Positions 10,646 through 21,267 of a stretch of DNA of 64,000 nt are shown in pieces (the first letter of the stretch is position 1; each line of letters starts with the position of its first letter). The stretch spans positions 61,012 through 125,011 of the forward strand of contig JAQFVV010001039.1 in assembly GCA_028023455.1 (NCBI GenBank). The letters run 5' to 3'. The position numbers and the translations under genes are program-made. The notes under the pieces were generated by a model. It made no database searches and had not been told where the DNA came from. It saw only the letters and a program-made list of their open reading frames with translations. Origin of the DNA: Epiperipatus broadwayi (taxonomy: Eukaryota; Onychophora; Udeonychophora; Euonychophora; Peripatidae).

Positions 10646-13467
10646 TTAATTTAAAAATAATAATAGAAATCTAAAACGTTATGACAACTTGCGATTTAAA
10701 AAAATGTTTAAGAGTTTTTTTTTCATATCTCTCTCTTTTTCTATAACGAATATATATTTCCATCATTGGAAAGTACATGTTTTTTTCAGATTTGAAGGAG
10801 GGGAAAGGATGGCTTTGCCACAACTCACAAGTATCTGTTTTATTTAATATCATAGTATCTTTTTTTTTTCTTTTTCCATAATGAATATATGTCTCCATTA
10901 TTTTTTTTAGCTTTGAACTTTCATATTACATGTGCTATAATGTATTACTCCCAGTGACATATTATTCTAAGATTGCAATATGTTTAAAATAACACCTCCA
11001 CGGGATCAGCGGACAAATTTTATCGATTAAATTTGTCATAATTTTAAACATATCACAAGTTTTTTGATAATTTTTGATAATTTTAACATATCACAAGTTT
11101 AGAGTAATGTATAATCAGAGTAATATGCCATAGAAATAATAATAAAGTACTATATTTTAGTTTAGTAAAAAACAAAAATAAAAAGAATTAAAACTATTTT
11201 AATTTTAATTTTATATTTATTTTCTAGAAGACAATAGGATAAAAAATATATTATAATGTACGTAGATCTAATGTAGTTTTTACTCCCAGATAAGAATTTA
11301 ATTAAGTAGATAATTAATATATAAAATATTTTCTTTCATTTAAATGTAATTAAAGTATATAAGAAAGTGAAAAACAAATGAGATCACGTTATATATAAAT
11401 AAGACTTTTCTTTAGAAACTCTTTCACTACTACTTTATTATTCATACATATATATTTCTTAAAATGTTAAATGACAAAAATAAAGATAATATAAATAAAA
11501 TTTCACAGCATATGCACAAATGCATATTGTTTGAATATACTGCATTTTATTCATACATCGCACGAGTAAAAAAAGAATGCACTTTATATCTGTGAAATGC
11601 AGAGAAAATTGAAATAGTCACGTGATATCAAAAAATAATGAGTTAACATTAACAGAAACAAATAGTAATTGCAGATGTGTGATGGGACAAAAAAGTGGTA
11701 AAAATCTTATCAAAAAGATTGCAATTTCTAATGCCATTGGTTAATACAGAAGATAAGACAATTTCTAAAGAAAGTAATGATGAGCCAAATGGTGAAAACA
11801 GTAATAATATGAAGAGAAGTGGTGCAGAATTTTTAGATTTCTATGATTAAAATTATCAATAAAGGGACTTTTTAATAATATTATTCTTATTGTCTTTTTA
11901 TTATTCCAGCTAATATTCTTTATAAATATTTATAATAATTTATTTAAAAGATTGTGAAATTTTTATTGAAAAAATTGAACACTAACTATGTACATATAAA
12001 ACACAATATATGAAATGTAGTGGTCATATAAAAAAAGGCTAATCAATGATAATATGTTAGAATTTACATGAAGAAATATTGTAAAAAAAAAGTAGAAAAC
12101 ATGCAGCTTACTGACAAATTTTACAAAGATCAAAGCTTCAACAAATGCTTAATTAAATTTAATTGAATCAAGGCCAATATAATCAGTGAACTTGATTATA
12201 TATCTTTTTTTTTTTTACATTTTCTCTTGTGATAATAATGGGATTATTGAGGTAACGTGCAATAACTTAACCAAAACTCAGATGATAACAGTAACTTCCC
12301 TCACCTTTATAAAGGAAGTACTTTTTCTAAAAATAAAGGAGACCATTCTTTTGTTGTTCACTTCCTATATATCAGCTGCAATTGACTACAGAAATGTGTT
12401 TAAGATATGTCACTAAAATGAATAATGAAATAATTAGTTATTGTTTCTTCTCAGAAACACATTTTTAAAAAAAACTCAATCATCAGTACATATGTGATGC
12501 AGAATGTGGGCATATTTTTTAAACAAATAAAAAAACACAGACAATTAATTACACTTGATAGATAAATTTAATATTCAGAAGTATTTTTAAGATACAGTAA
12601 AAAGTATACATGAATATCTGTGTTATACAATCGAATTAATCTTTTTAAAACAGAAAACCTTTTAACACTGATATTAATATGAAGTTTGAAAACTTTTTTA
12701 TATGTGTACTGTTCTTTGACATTGAATATTATTTTATGTGACTATGAAGTAGAAAAAAACCATTGGCTTCCTGAAATCTATCTTGATTCCAATATTAGTT
12801 AACTTTAATATGCTATCCTAAAGAAGTTTTAACTAATAAAACTGCTGAAAACAGATGATTATGAACCAGCAAGTATCTATGCAACTACTTTCCATAAACA
12901 ACAATATGAGCCAGAGGAAAGAGTATTCAAACCAGTCAAGGAAATTTTATGTGATATTTTGACTTTATCTTAAAAGAAAAAACATACATGTGCATGTCTC
13001 CAAGAGGAATCCACAGTATGAACTATGAAGCCTCAGAATAATTCTCTGAAATAATTCCTCCAAGAAAGCAATTTATCTCAATTACATAAATTTTGTAAAT
13101 TACTTTTTTTAAAAACTGCTTATAATTTGAACTTAAATGAAGAATATTATTTTTGCTCTGATTTCAAAAAGAAAATGTATTTTATGTACATTTGCTTTGA
13201 TAAGGTTATTAATTGATTATATGTGTATATAGTTTTCAAATTATGGTAATTTTTAAATTGAAATTTGATGGAAAGTGGAAGAATTGCTTGTCTTTTTATA
13301 AATTCTAAAAAAGCAACAAAAATTGAAGTTATTTTATTTTAATTGTGTTAACTCTTTCTCTTCCTTGTTCATTTAAAAATGATCATGGCTTCAAGTTGCT
13401 TGAATTCCGTCATTTTTAATGCTATAGTAAAGAATTTACAGTCATTTTAAAGCTTTAAAAAAGTACC
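10646..13467. other. AT-rich non-coding stretch
   Basis: No supported gene. A short tandem duplication lies at about 10721-10900. A nested inverted repeat at 10978-11053 is listed separately. A stop-free plus frame of about 55 codons ending at the TAA near 11850 has no recognisable motif and is not called. Confidence 0.45.
10978..11053. repeat. Nested inverted repeats (double hairpin)
   Basis: The outer arms atatgtttaaaat (10978-10990) and attttaaacatat (11041-11053) are perfect 13-bp complements. Inside lies a perfect 9-bp hairpin, gacaaattt/aaatttgtc (11012-11020 and 11029-11037), around the loop tatcgatt. The arms enclose a relatively GC-rich segment, unusual here. Function unknown; it could be the ends of a very short foldback element. 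Confidence 0.75.
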
Positions 13468-14310
13468 ATAAGATGCTGCCCTCTCTTAAATTATTTTACA
13501 AGTAAAAAAATCAATACTATTCAAATTTTAGTTTTAACAATGGAAGAAGACAGTTCTTGCTTCACACTGATTGGTGGTTACCATATTAGCCAAAGAAGAC
13601 CGCTTGTCAATAATTTTTACCACTCCAACTTTTTTGTTTCATTTTGAAAATGATAAATAAATGTTTTAGACCATTTTAAAAGTAGTTTTTGACATATTAT
13701 AAATTATTTTTATAAAATATACTGAATAACATAATTATTTAGAAAAAACAGTAAGATTTTAATAAAAAATTGTATACTTTTACAGGAATGTAAATTAAAA
13801 AAGAAACCACAGCTAAGAACAATTTTATCACCTGTCAACAGTTTATATTGCACCAAGCTCTTTACTTGATTTTCAAATAAAAATTAATGTTTTAAAATAT
13901 TTGGCTGGCATTTATTTACATATTATAATGTATTTTGGTAAAATATACTGAAAATATAAATTATTTTAGGAAAATAGTAAGATTTTAGTAAAAATTATTT
14001 ACTTTTACACAATGTAAATTGAGAAAGAAAATCATTGATGTAAGCAACATTTTTTAATATGTTACTAAATTTGCGACTATAAAATATTTTTATAATTATA
14101 AACAGAAATTTATTTTTGAAAAAACTTTCATTCACTTTCATATTCTGACAAATTATTTTTTTTTGCTTTTTACAAACGAAACAAAAATGAATATAATATT
14201 AAAAGATGAATATATATTTTACTGTTGGTTCTGTAATTAACCAATCAAAAATTTAGAGTTTAACTTCACTTAGCCAATAAAATAAATTGCAACTGAATGG
14301 GTCAAGAGAA
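13468..14310 (+). repeat. Dispersed repeat family, copy 1
   Basis: Related to 51838-52497 in the same orientation. Anchor matches are taagatgctgccctctctt against taagatggtgccctctttt, then attattttacaagtaaaa, a gtttcattttgaaaatgata block, and a tctgacaaatta block near the end. This copy also has an internal imperfect tandem duplication (about 13625-13806 and 13860-14032, both ending in aaaatagtaagatttt-like and tacttttaca-like blocks). No ORF is conserved between copies; probably a non-autonomous element. Confidence 0.7.
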
Positions 14311-14894
14311 TGTAGAAAAACAAACATTTCTTTTTTTCTTATGGAATTAGTTTAAAAATTAGTTTTGATTAAAAATATATATTTAAAAAATGTTTCTTTT
14401 CAAATATATAAATGAATATTGAAAAACCTAACAGATTCTTATTTAAACAAATGGTTCATAATATTTTAGATTGTAAAATAAAATGAAAGTTTATATAAAT
14501 TAGCCAGAGAGCACAATAGCTTTAGTAGTAAGCACATTGTGTGTATACACATGTGGAAATATGTTTCAAGATATGTGAAATGTCAAAATATAATGAAAAA
14601 TTGCTTTAAAAATATTATTATTACTATAGTTTTAAATTAAAAAATAAATTATTTTTAAAATGAACACTATAATCTTGTACATAGATTAGATCTTTGCATT
14701 TATCATTGTATTAATCTAAGTTGAAATATCCTTTTATATATGTAAATTTATTACAAAATAGTTATTTAGATTCTTTTTTTAGTTAAGTATATTCTATATT
14801 TGTCTGAAGGTTTTAACAATGGTATATTATAAGATGTGATATATTGGACTATTTCCATCATTTATGAGTGAATGTTGAATGCATAGAAAATTTT
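14311..14894. other. AT-rich non-coding stretch
   Basis: Nothing recognisable. Confidence 0.5.
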
Positions 14895-15123
14895 AAACTT
14901 TATTTACACTGTCCAAATACAAACAACTTGTTAGTAATAACACACAAATAGACAACACAGGTTAGTAATTACACAATGTTTCAATAGTATTATTCTCACT
15001 CTTTTTCAAGTATTGCTGGCCTATATGCACAGTGACAATATTCACTTAGAAGTTGAACTCGCACCTTTAGATTCTTGAATATTGAATTTAAGGCAAATTC
15101 TCTACCAACTGAACTATTCTGTA
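14895..15123 (-). mobile_element. tRNA-headed SINE-like element
   Basis: On the minus strand a tRNA-like head shows an A-box-like tagttcagttggtagag (15100-15116) and a B-box-like gagttcaactt (15050-15060), spaced as in tRNA promoters. The body then contains cttgaaaaagag, followed after a short gap by actattgaaacattgtg (14972-15010). This resembles the stem motif found at the 3' ends of the PLE copies in this window. The element ends in aataaagtttaaaatttt near 14895. No ORF. Ends are approximate and no target duplication was found. Confidence 0.55.
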
Positions 15124-16035
15124 AAAAGCAGCAAACCCATGATGGTACAGAAAACTGGGATCAAAGGCTAGCTGCACACTTTGGTTGTTGTTTAGCACTG
15201 CATGCTGATAAGATAGCCTTCAGTGAAGATAGGTCAAGGCACACACCTACTAGACATATGTATAGCTTTTTGCCATTTTCTCTTTAAAATTTTTAATAAT
15301 TTCTGTACATCTGAAATAATCTAACTGGCAATAATAATGATAATGAATCAATGAATGCATCAATCCATCAATGAATCAATCGATATTTTTCATCTCTCAG
15401 TTCTTTTATATGTTTTTTCTTATTGTTTCTCTTTATTATCCTTTGATCTGTTTAATTAATTTTATAATTTCCTTAATTAATTTCTGCATTCTGTTTTAAT
15501 CTAATCTCTTTCTTAGATTAATCTAAGACTTTGCTAAGATAATGTCCATATTTTTTTCTTTGTTTCTTTAATTAATTCAAATGGGAATTATCTTTGTTTC
15601 ATCTTTTTTTAATCAAACAAATAATTTTAATGGATTGCAAAATTTTAAAAGTTTTTATTACATATTATATTTTTAGTTTAATTTCTTTTCTACATTCATT
15701 CTTTATTACCTTTTTTTATTATTACTTATAAAAAGGAGAGCTCATTCTAACTTCCACTTAAAAATTATTTCCACCTCTCCTTTTCACTCTTTAATATTAA
15801 AACTTTCTTTTATTTTTTAAAGAAAAAAATGATGCAATACTTCATTTTTGTAAGTTTGCATTTTAAAAAAAAAAACTCTTTAAAACATATAATTTATATT
15901 TATTATTATCACTTTTCTTTTCATTTTAAAATCAATTTGATCATTTCTTATCAAATGATTATATATGTACCATAGAATATGTATCTGATTGTAACAGATA
16001 TATTTACTAGTGATACAATATATATATATATATAT
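15124..16035. other. Unassigned, AT-rich
   Basis: 15124-15290 is less AT-rich and may belong to the SINE-like element or its target; an ORF at 15075-15287 (+) overlaps the antisense tRNA head and is rejected. From 15290 to 16020 there is only AT-rich sequence ending in a TA tract. Confidence 0.4.
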
Positions 16036-16470
16036 ATGTCCACAGATGGCGTTCTACCAAAAACACCGATCAAGTGTATGTTTTGTTTACATAAATGTCA
16101 GAGTAGTATTCACTATCCCTAACTATAATTCCACTTTCAGATCATGATTTCAAGCTATTTGCTATCATCAGTGAAAGACAGGAATAAAGAAACTAGATCT
16201 AAACACAAACTCTGAGCGTTTATGAAACAATTTCTATTCAGTTTGCAAGCGTGAATTTTTTAGACACGTAATGTCTTCAAACTCAGCATAGCAAACCAGA
16301 TAGCTATTTGGGTCTGATCTCAGTTCAGCATCACCACATAGTAGAAGCCTCTGCAATCTATATCATTGCAAGAAAGACCTCAAAGGTACATTTATGAAAA
16401 ACAAAAATGCAAGTTAAAAAACTTGCTAACGCTTGTATTTATGTCCACAGATGGCGTTCTACCAAAAACA
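16036..16470 (-). mobile_element. Hammerhead-bearing short repeat unit (retrozyme-like), 405-bp period
   Basis: A 30-bp direct repeat, beginning atgtccacagatggcgttct, occurs at 16036-16065 and 16441-16470, giving a 405-bp period. The unit has no ORF but carries a complete type I hammerhead ribozyme on the minus strand. Upstream of the ribozyme on that strand is a segment (plus coordinates about 16299-16327) that matches a segment at 17418-17445 in the neighbouring hammerhead element, in the same order and orientation. Known metazoan retrozymes and PLE terminal repeats have this kind of layout; assignment to either is inference. The short end repeat could be the remnant of a second tandem unit or, less likely, an unusually long target duplication. 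Confidence 0.65.
16134..16177 (-). ncRNA. Type I hammerhead ribozyme
   Basis: Minus-strand order: stem I ctttca, core ctgatga, short stem II with agc/gct around a loop and a U-U flank, core gaaa, minimal stem III tcatga, cleavage position tC, then stem I return tgaaag. Stem I pairs perfectly over 6 bp. All invariant core nucleotides (CUGANGA, GAAA, UH before the cleavage site) are present. The short stem III matches natural hammerheads in Penelope-like elements and retrozymes, which may work as dimers. Confidence 0.85.
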
Positions 16471-16892
16471 TATTGAGTATTATTATTATTACAAATCTAC
16501 AAATATAAAATAGCACATTTAAAAATATGTTATATGTATACCCAGTACAAATATTAAAATGCTTTTGATTCATTTTAAAGTAATGAAATGGCAATTAGAT
16601 TGTGTGTTAGTAAAATACATGGTTAGTATCTAAAGAATAATATTTGTTTACCATGCCACTTTATTAAAAATTGTATTTATCAATATGATGGAGTGATATG
16701 CATTATATTTGAATTTTATAATTTTATTTTTAAGTACTATATTAACCAATAAGCATAACAGACTTCATTTATAAGTAGGATGCCACTAGTTAAAAACCTG
16801 GATTCAGACTTCATTTGAAATTTTTAGAAATATGCAAATACAAACTTGTAAATTATATTAGCAAAATGGAAAGTTAAATATATTAACATAAA
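16471..16892. other. AT-rich non-coding stretch
   Basis: Nothing recognisable between the two hammerhead-bearing elements. Confidence 0.5.
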
Positions 16893-17136
16893 TTAAAACA
16901 GGCAGAACTCACTATACGTATGCCACACACAGCAAGCTAGAGTTATCAATGGATGCGAGAAGGCTTGTGCATAAAATCCCCATCTAGTGTCTACTCATCC
17001 AATATCCCCAGACTAGTTTCTGGCTTGTTTTCAGTTTAAGACTCATAGTTTTGTAGTTAAATGGAGATAAAAGGTGTTTGCTGGAGGGTTGCATTAGATC
17101 CTAAGATCTAGATGCAGTGCTCTCAGATCCAAGGCT

Positions 17137-17176
17137 CCTCACTGACGAAGGCCACAAGCCAGAAACTAGTCTGGGG
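17137..17176 (+). ncRNA. Type I hammerhead ribozyme, copy 1
   Basis: Order on the plus strand: stem I cctca, core ctgacga, stem II with ggc/gcc around cacaa, core gaaa, minimal stem III ctag, then tC at the cleavage position and stem I return tgggg (five pairs including one G-U). All core residues match the CUGANGA...GAAA...UH consensus. Predicted cleavage lies between 17171 and 17172. Confidence 0.85.
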
Positions 17177-17590
17177 ATATTGGATGAGTAGGCACTAGAT
17201 GGGGATTTTATGCACAAGCCTTCTGGCATCCATTGATTACTCTAGCTTGCTGTGTGTGGCATACGTATAGTGAGTTTTGCCTGTTTTAACAACAGTTATA
17301 CACAAGCATAAGAGGTGGAGGTCATGTGATGTTTATTGGCTTAAAACCAATCCTGTCTAATAGGATATGGGTGGCTATGGTTATTAAAAAACCAAAGACC
17401 CCAAAATATATCAGAACTGAACTGGGTTCAGACCCATATAACTATATAAGCTGATGGGCTTGAATTGGAAACATTAAGGTGTTTTCAGTTTAAGACTCAT
17501 AGTTTTGTAGTTAAATGGAGATAAAAGGTGGTTTCTGGAGGGTTGCATTAGATCCTAAGATCTAGATGCAGTGCTCTCAGATCCAAGGCT

Positions 17591-17630
17591 CCTCACTGAC
17601 GAAGGCCACAAGCCAGAAACTAGTCTGGGG
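17591..17630 (+). ncRNA. Type I hammerhead ribozyme, copy 2
   Basis: Base-for-base identical to the copy at 17137-17176 and exactly 454 bp downstream. Predicted cleavage lies between 17625 and 17626. Cleavage at both sites of a read-through transcript would release a 454-nt RNA spanning 17172-17625. Confidence 0.85.
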
Positions 17631-17771
17631 ATATTGGATGAGTAGGCACTAGATGGGGATTTTATGCACAAGCCTTCTGGCATCCATTGATTACTTTAGC
17701 TTAGTGAGTTTTGCCTGTTTTAACAACAGTTATACACAAGCATAAGAGATGGAAGTCATGTGATGTTTATT

Positions 17772-18142
17772 AAATGTAACTTATTAAGAAATATTAATTT
17801 AACAAATTAATTTAATAAAATAACGAAACTGAAAATGATAAATATATTTATTTGATTACCAAGAAATGTTGCATTGATAAGTGGCAGAAATTTAAATAGT
17901 TACTGTACTATAATAAAAGTAAAGCTAATAGTAAAAAAATAATTGCTTTAACCTTTTTTTTTTTTTATAAATACCTTTTAAAAAATTGAGTATAATACAC
18001 ATTAAAATCCACTGGCTATTTTTATTAAACTTTTGCATTACCAAGTCATAAAAAATTTGTAATAGAAATACGGAATCTCTTGTATATTTCATTAAAAATT
18101 GATGTATCTATAAAAATGATTTTATCATGATTTTTTCCCCTA
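17772..18142. other. AT-rich non-coding stretch
   Basis: Nothing recognisable. Confidence 0.5.
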
Positions 18143-18730
18143 GTTACAGTTTGAAAATAAACAATTGACATTAGAATTGTAAGATTTTTGATTTTATATT
18201 TTGTACAGAGTCAAGAAAAAATAATAAATAAACTTTCATGTTTTTTTTTTTTTTGATAATTTCACTTTTTAATAAAAGAAAAAAATTTATTCTGAAGACA
18301 TATTTTAACAATTAAATAGAATTATGTTACTATTCTCATATGTTAAAACTATCATTATTTTATTTTATTTTTGACAATGAACTGTTAGTGTAGGATTAGA
18401 TATAACTACATGTTCAAACATCATATTTTGAATTATTAAATGGGAAAAAAAATTCCTAATAAAATTTAAAAATTCTTTGTACATTTTATCAAAATTTTAC
18501 ATTAATGTCTGCTTTACAATTATTTATATTTATATTTGTTTACATTTTGAAAATAAATAATTAGTACTAGAATTATAGAGTTTTTGAATTTCATATTTTG
18601 TATAGAGATAAGAATAAACAATAGATAAGCTTTTGGGACTTTTTACAATTCCATTTTCCCTCATTTCTAAAGACCTATTTCTATATTGAAATAGAGTTAA
18701 ATAGATCCGCAGTGATATTAAAAGTGTTAC
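18143..18730 (+). repeat. Degenerate tandem repeat, about 395-bp period
   Basis: A block around 18143-18240 (ttgaaaataaacaatt, agaattgtaagatttttga, tatattttgtacagag) recurs around 18538-18640 with substitutions. Weak further similarity continues to about 19340, suggesting an old array. No ORF. Confidence 0.5.
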
Positions 18731-21130
18731 CAATTTTTAGCTTCTTATTTTTTTAAAAAAAAATAGTTTTAGCATAAAATTAACAATGATTTCATTTTAG
18801 TTTACAGACAAAATTACAAAAACTAAAATATTTATGCAGATTACAGATAAATTACAGTTCTTGATAATAAGTGTATTATGTAAACAACATTGGTGTAATA
18901 TTTTTAGTTACAATCATGTGTTTTATATCCCAGGCTCAGAACTACAATGGTTACTATTTTATTTCTTTTTTCATTAATGTTTTGATACAAATGACCATAC
19001 AAAATTGTAAATGACTACATATTTTCAAAGCATAACATCCCTTTTTTTTAGTCTTGTTTTTTTTAAATAAATTTTTAATATAAAATCAGTAATATTTTAA
19101 TTTGGCTATCATATAAAATTGCATATAATTACATATTTATACATGGTATAAATAAATTAAAACTTCTTCATATTAAAATGTGTCATAATGACAATAATGA
19201 TTTACAAAATAATTATATTAAGTAGCTGATATAATATACTAGGATATGATAAACTTTTATTGATTTGAAAATTAACATTTAACATGTATCGCATGTGCTT
19301 TCACGGTAGCTGACTTATAGAATTGCAAATAAATATGTATTTATACAACTTACAATTAAAAATTATCAAAAAATAGCATTATGGATATTATACTATGTCC
19401 ACATATCTCTGAAATAGTATCCTGACATTAGAAGCAATCACATATTTTTGATGTCCTTTTAAAATAAAATTTTAGCACAGAAGAATAAATTGTTGGGGAT
19501 GTATACATTATACAAAACTTGAAAGCTAAGATGTACTATAGATATTTCCATTGCATACAGATGAAAACATTTCAATCTATTTTTTTTTTCCAAATTCAGC
19601 ATTTCATTGATGTATGTGCTACATTATTATATCTAAAAGTGTTTAGAAAATAGAGGAATTTGAAAGCATACAGTTTACATTATTGGTAGTCTATCTGTAT
19701 ATTAAACTCATATGATGATATTACATTTCATTAAAGCAATATTGTCTCTTAGTGACTTCAAGATATAAAGATTTTTCTTTCATTTTTGTGTCAATCATAA
19801 TATGCTGAACTTATTAGGAGTTCAGTTACATGTTTTTTTATTATTCCATGTTTCAATTTTTTTAACTTTCCTTTGTTTGCTTTTTGTTTTAACTTTTCCA
19901 AACATTGATATATTTTTCATAAAATTATCACATTTCTTTAACGACTGATTTGTTAATTTGTTCAAATGATGATAGTATTCTAAACAATCTTCTTCAAATC
20001 ATAACTGAAATGAATTTCCTTTTAAAAAGAGAACATACTTTATGGTACTGTGTATAATGCATTCGTATGTCATGTTGAAGCTAAACAAAAATTGCGTTTT
20101 TTTTCAAAAGATGATAATTTCCAAGTAATTTAAAATTCTTATCTATTAAAAGAGTTTTAGAAACTTTAGGTAACTACCTAATAATCCACCAACAATCTCA
20201 CTAAAGGATAATAGATCACCTCTTATTAATAATATCTTTTTTCTATTTTCTTTTGAAAAAATTCTAAATTTTTGTTCTGCAATGAATTATCTAAGACCAT
20301 GTCACTTTTCTTTTACTTTAATATTGGAATGACTAATTAAAAAAAAATCTATATTATTTTTATTCAAATGTCTTTACCAAAGAGAGAAAAAGTTAAAATT
20401 TTGAAATATAAAGAAAGGAGGGGTATGGGGTATCTTATTTAATTTGAATATAAGTTGGAATTTATAAAATTCACTGTATTGTTTTGTAAATGGGTCGTAA
20501 CAATAAGAAACGAAGGAAATTTAATTTACATTAAAAAATAAATAAAATAAAAAATTGATATAAATTGAGACAAATTTAATAGTTTATGTAACTTATGATA
20601 CTATTATATACAAACACGTAGACTTCAATCGTAGAAGTTAAGAGAAAATTCTTTTAAATGTTTGGTGAGTTTTTATATATTAATTTAAAAATTTAAAAGG
20701 AAATAAGTATTCTATAAAGATATATTAAATTATCTCTTTATTTAAGAAAATTATATTAAATATTGTAAAAGACAAAATATTTTTTTAATAAATACTTTTA
20801 GAAATTAATTTTTATTTAGATATTCAAAATATTGTCAACTATTTAAAATGAAACTAATTTTAATCTTAATAACAGCTTGAGTTTTTAGAAAAATACAAAA
20901 ATCCGATATAGAAATTTTAGTAAAATTAATTTACAGGAAGATTTTTGTAATAGGCTTGCTGAGATTCAAGGCAGATCATCCTGCTAAAAATAGCACTATT
21001 CATAAAGAAATGAGAAATAATCATATAGTAAACCTGATTTTATACAAAAATTTCTTTAAAAAAGAAAAATATTATGTACAAGTTTTCTAGATAAAATTGT
21101 AAAATATAGTAATTAAATAAAAAAATCAAA
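18731..21130. other. AT-rich non-coding stretch
   Basis: No supported gene or element apart from weak continuation of the 18.1-18.7-kb repeat. Bases just before 21145 form the left target-site duplication of PLE-A. Confidence 0.5.
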
Positions 21131-21225
21131 CTAATTATATTTATTCAAGCACAAGTGCGTGTGCGGCACAACTGCTCCCAAAAGCTGTTAATACAAATAC
21201 AAATAGCTAACTAAAATATTAAAAC

Positions 21226-21267
21226 AGCTGAGCGCTTTCAAAGGATCTTGCCTTCATAATCATAGCT
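21226..21267 (-). ncRNA. Hammerhead-like degenerate motif, PLE-A left end
   Basis: On the minus strand: agct, then atgattatga, a short stem (agg/cct), gaaa, gcgc, tc, agct. The gaaa-gcgc-tc part and flanking agct/agct pairing match a minimal hammerhead, but the CUGANGA box is degenerate (extra bases, wrong C3 and G5), so activity is unlikely. It overlaps the read-through end of the adjacent ORF. Confidence 0.45.

Larger units (their letters stand above)
16893..17771 (+). mobile_element. Tandem hammerhead element with inverted left end, 454-bp period
   Basis: Unit 1 (about 17026-17479) is repeated as a partial unit 2 (17480-17771); both start tgttttcagtttaagactca. Unit 2 lacks 20 bp present in unit 1 (gctgtgtgtggcatacgtat). 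At the left, 16893-17028 is an inverted copy of the part downstream of the ribozyme, so both outer ends carry the same terminal sequence in opposite orientation; the head-to-head junction falls inside the ribozyme's stem II loop and shows a few bases of microhomology (tgt). No ORF. The architecture resembles PLE insertions in this window and the tandem layout of retrozymes. Confidence 0.75.
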
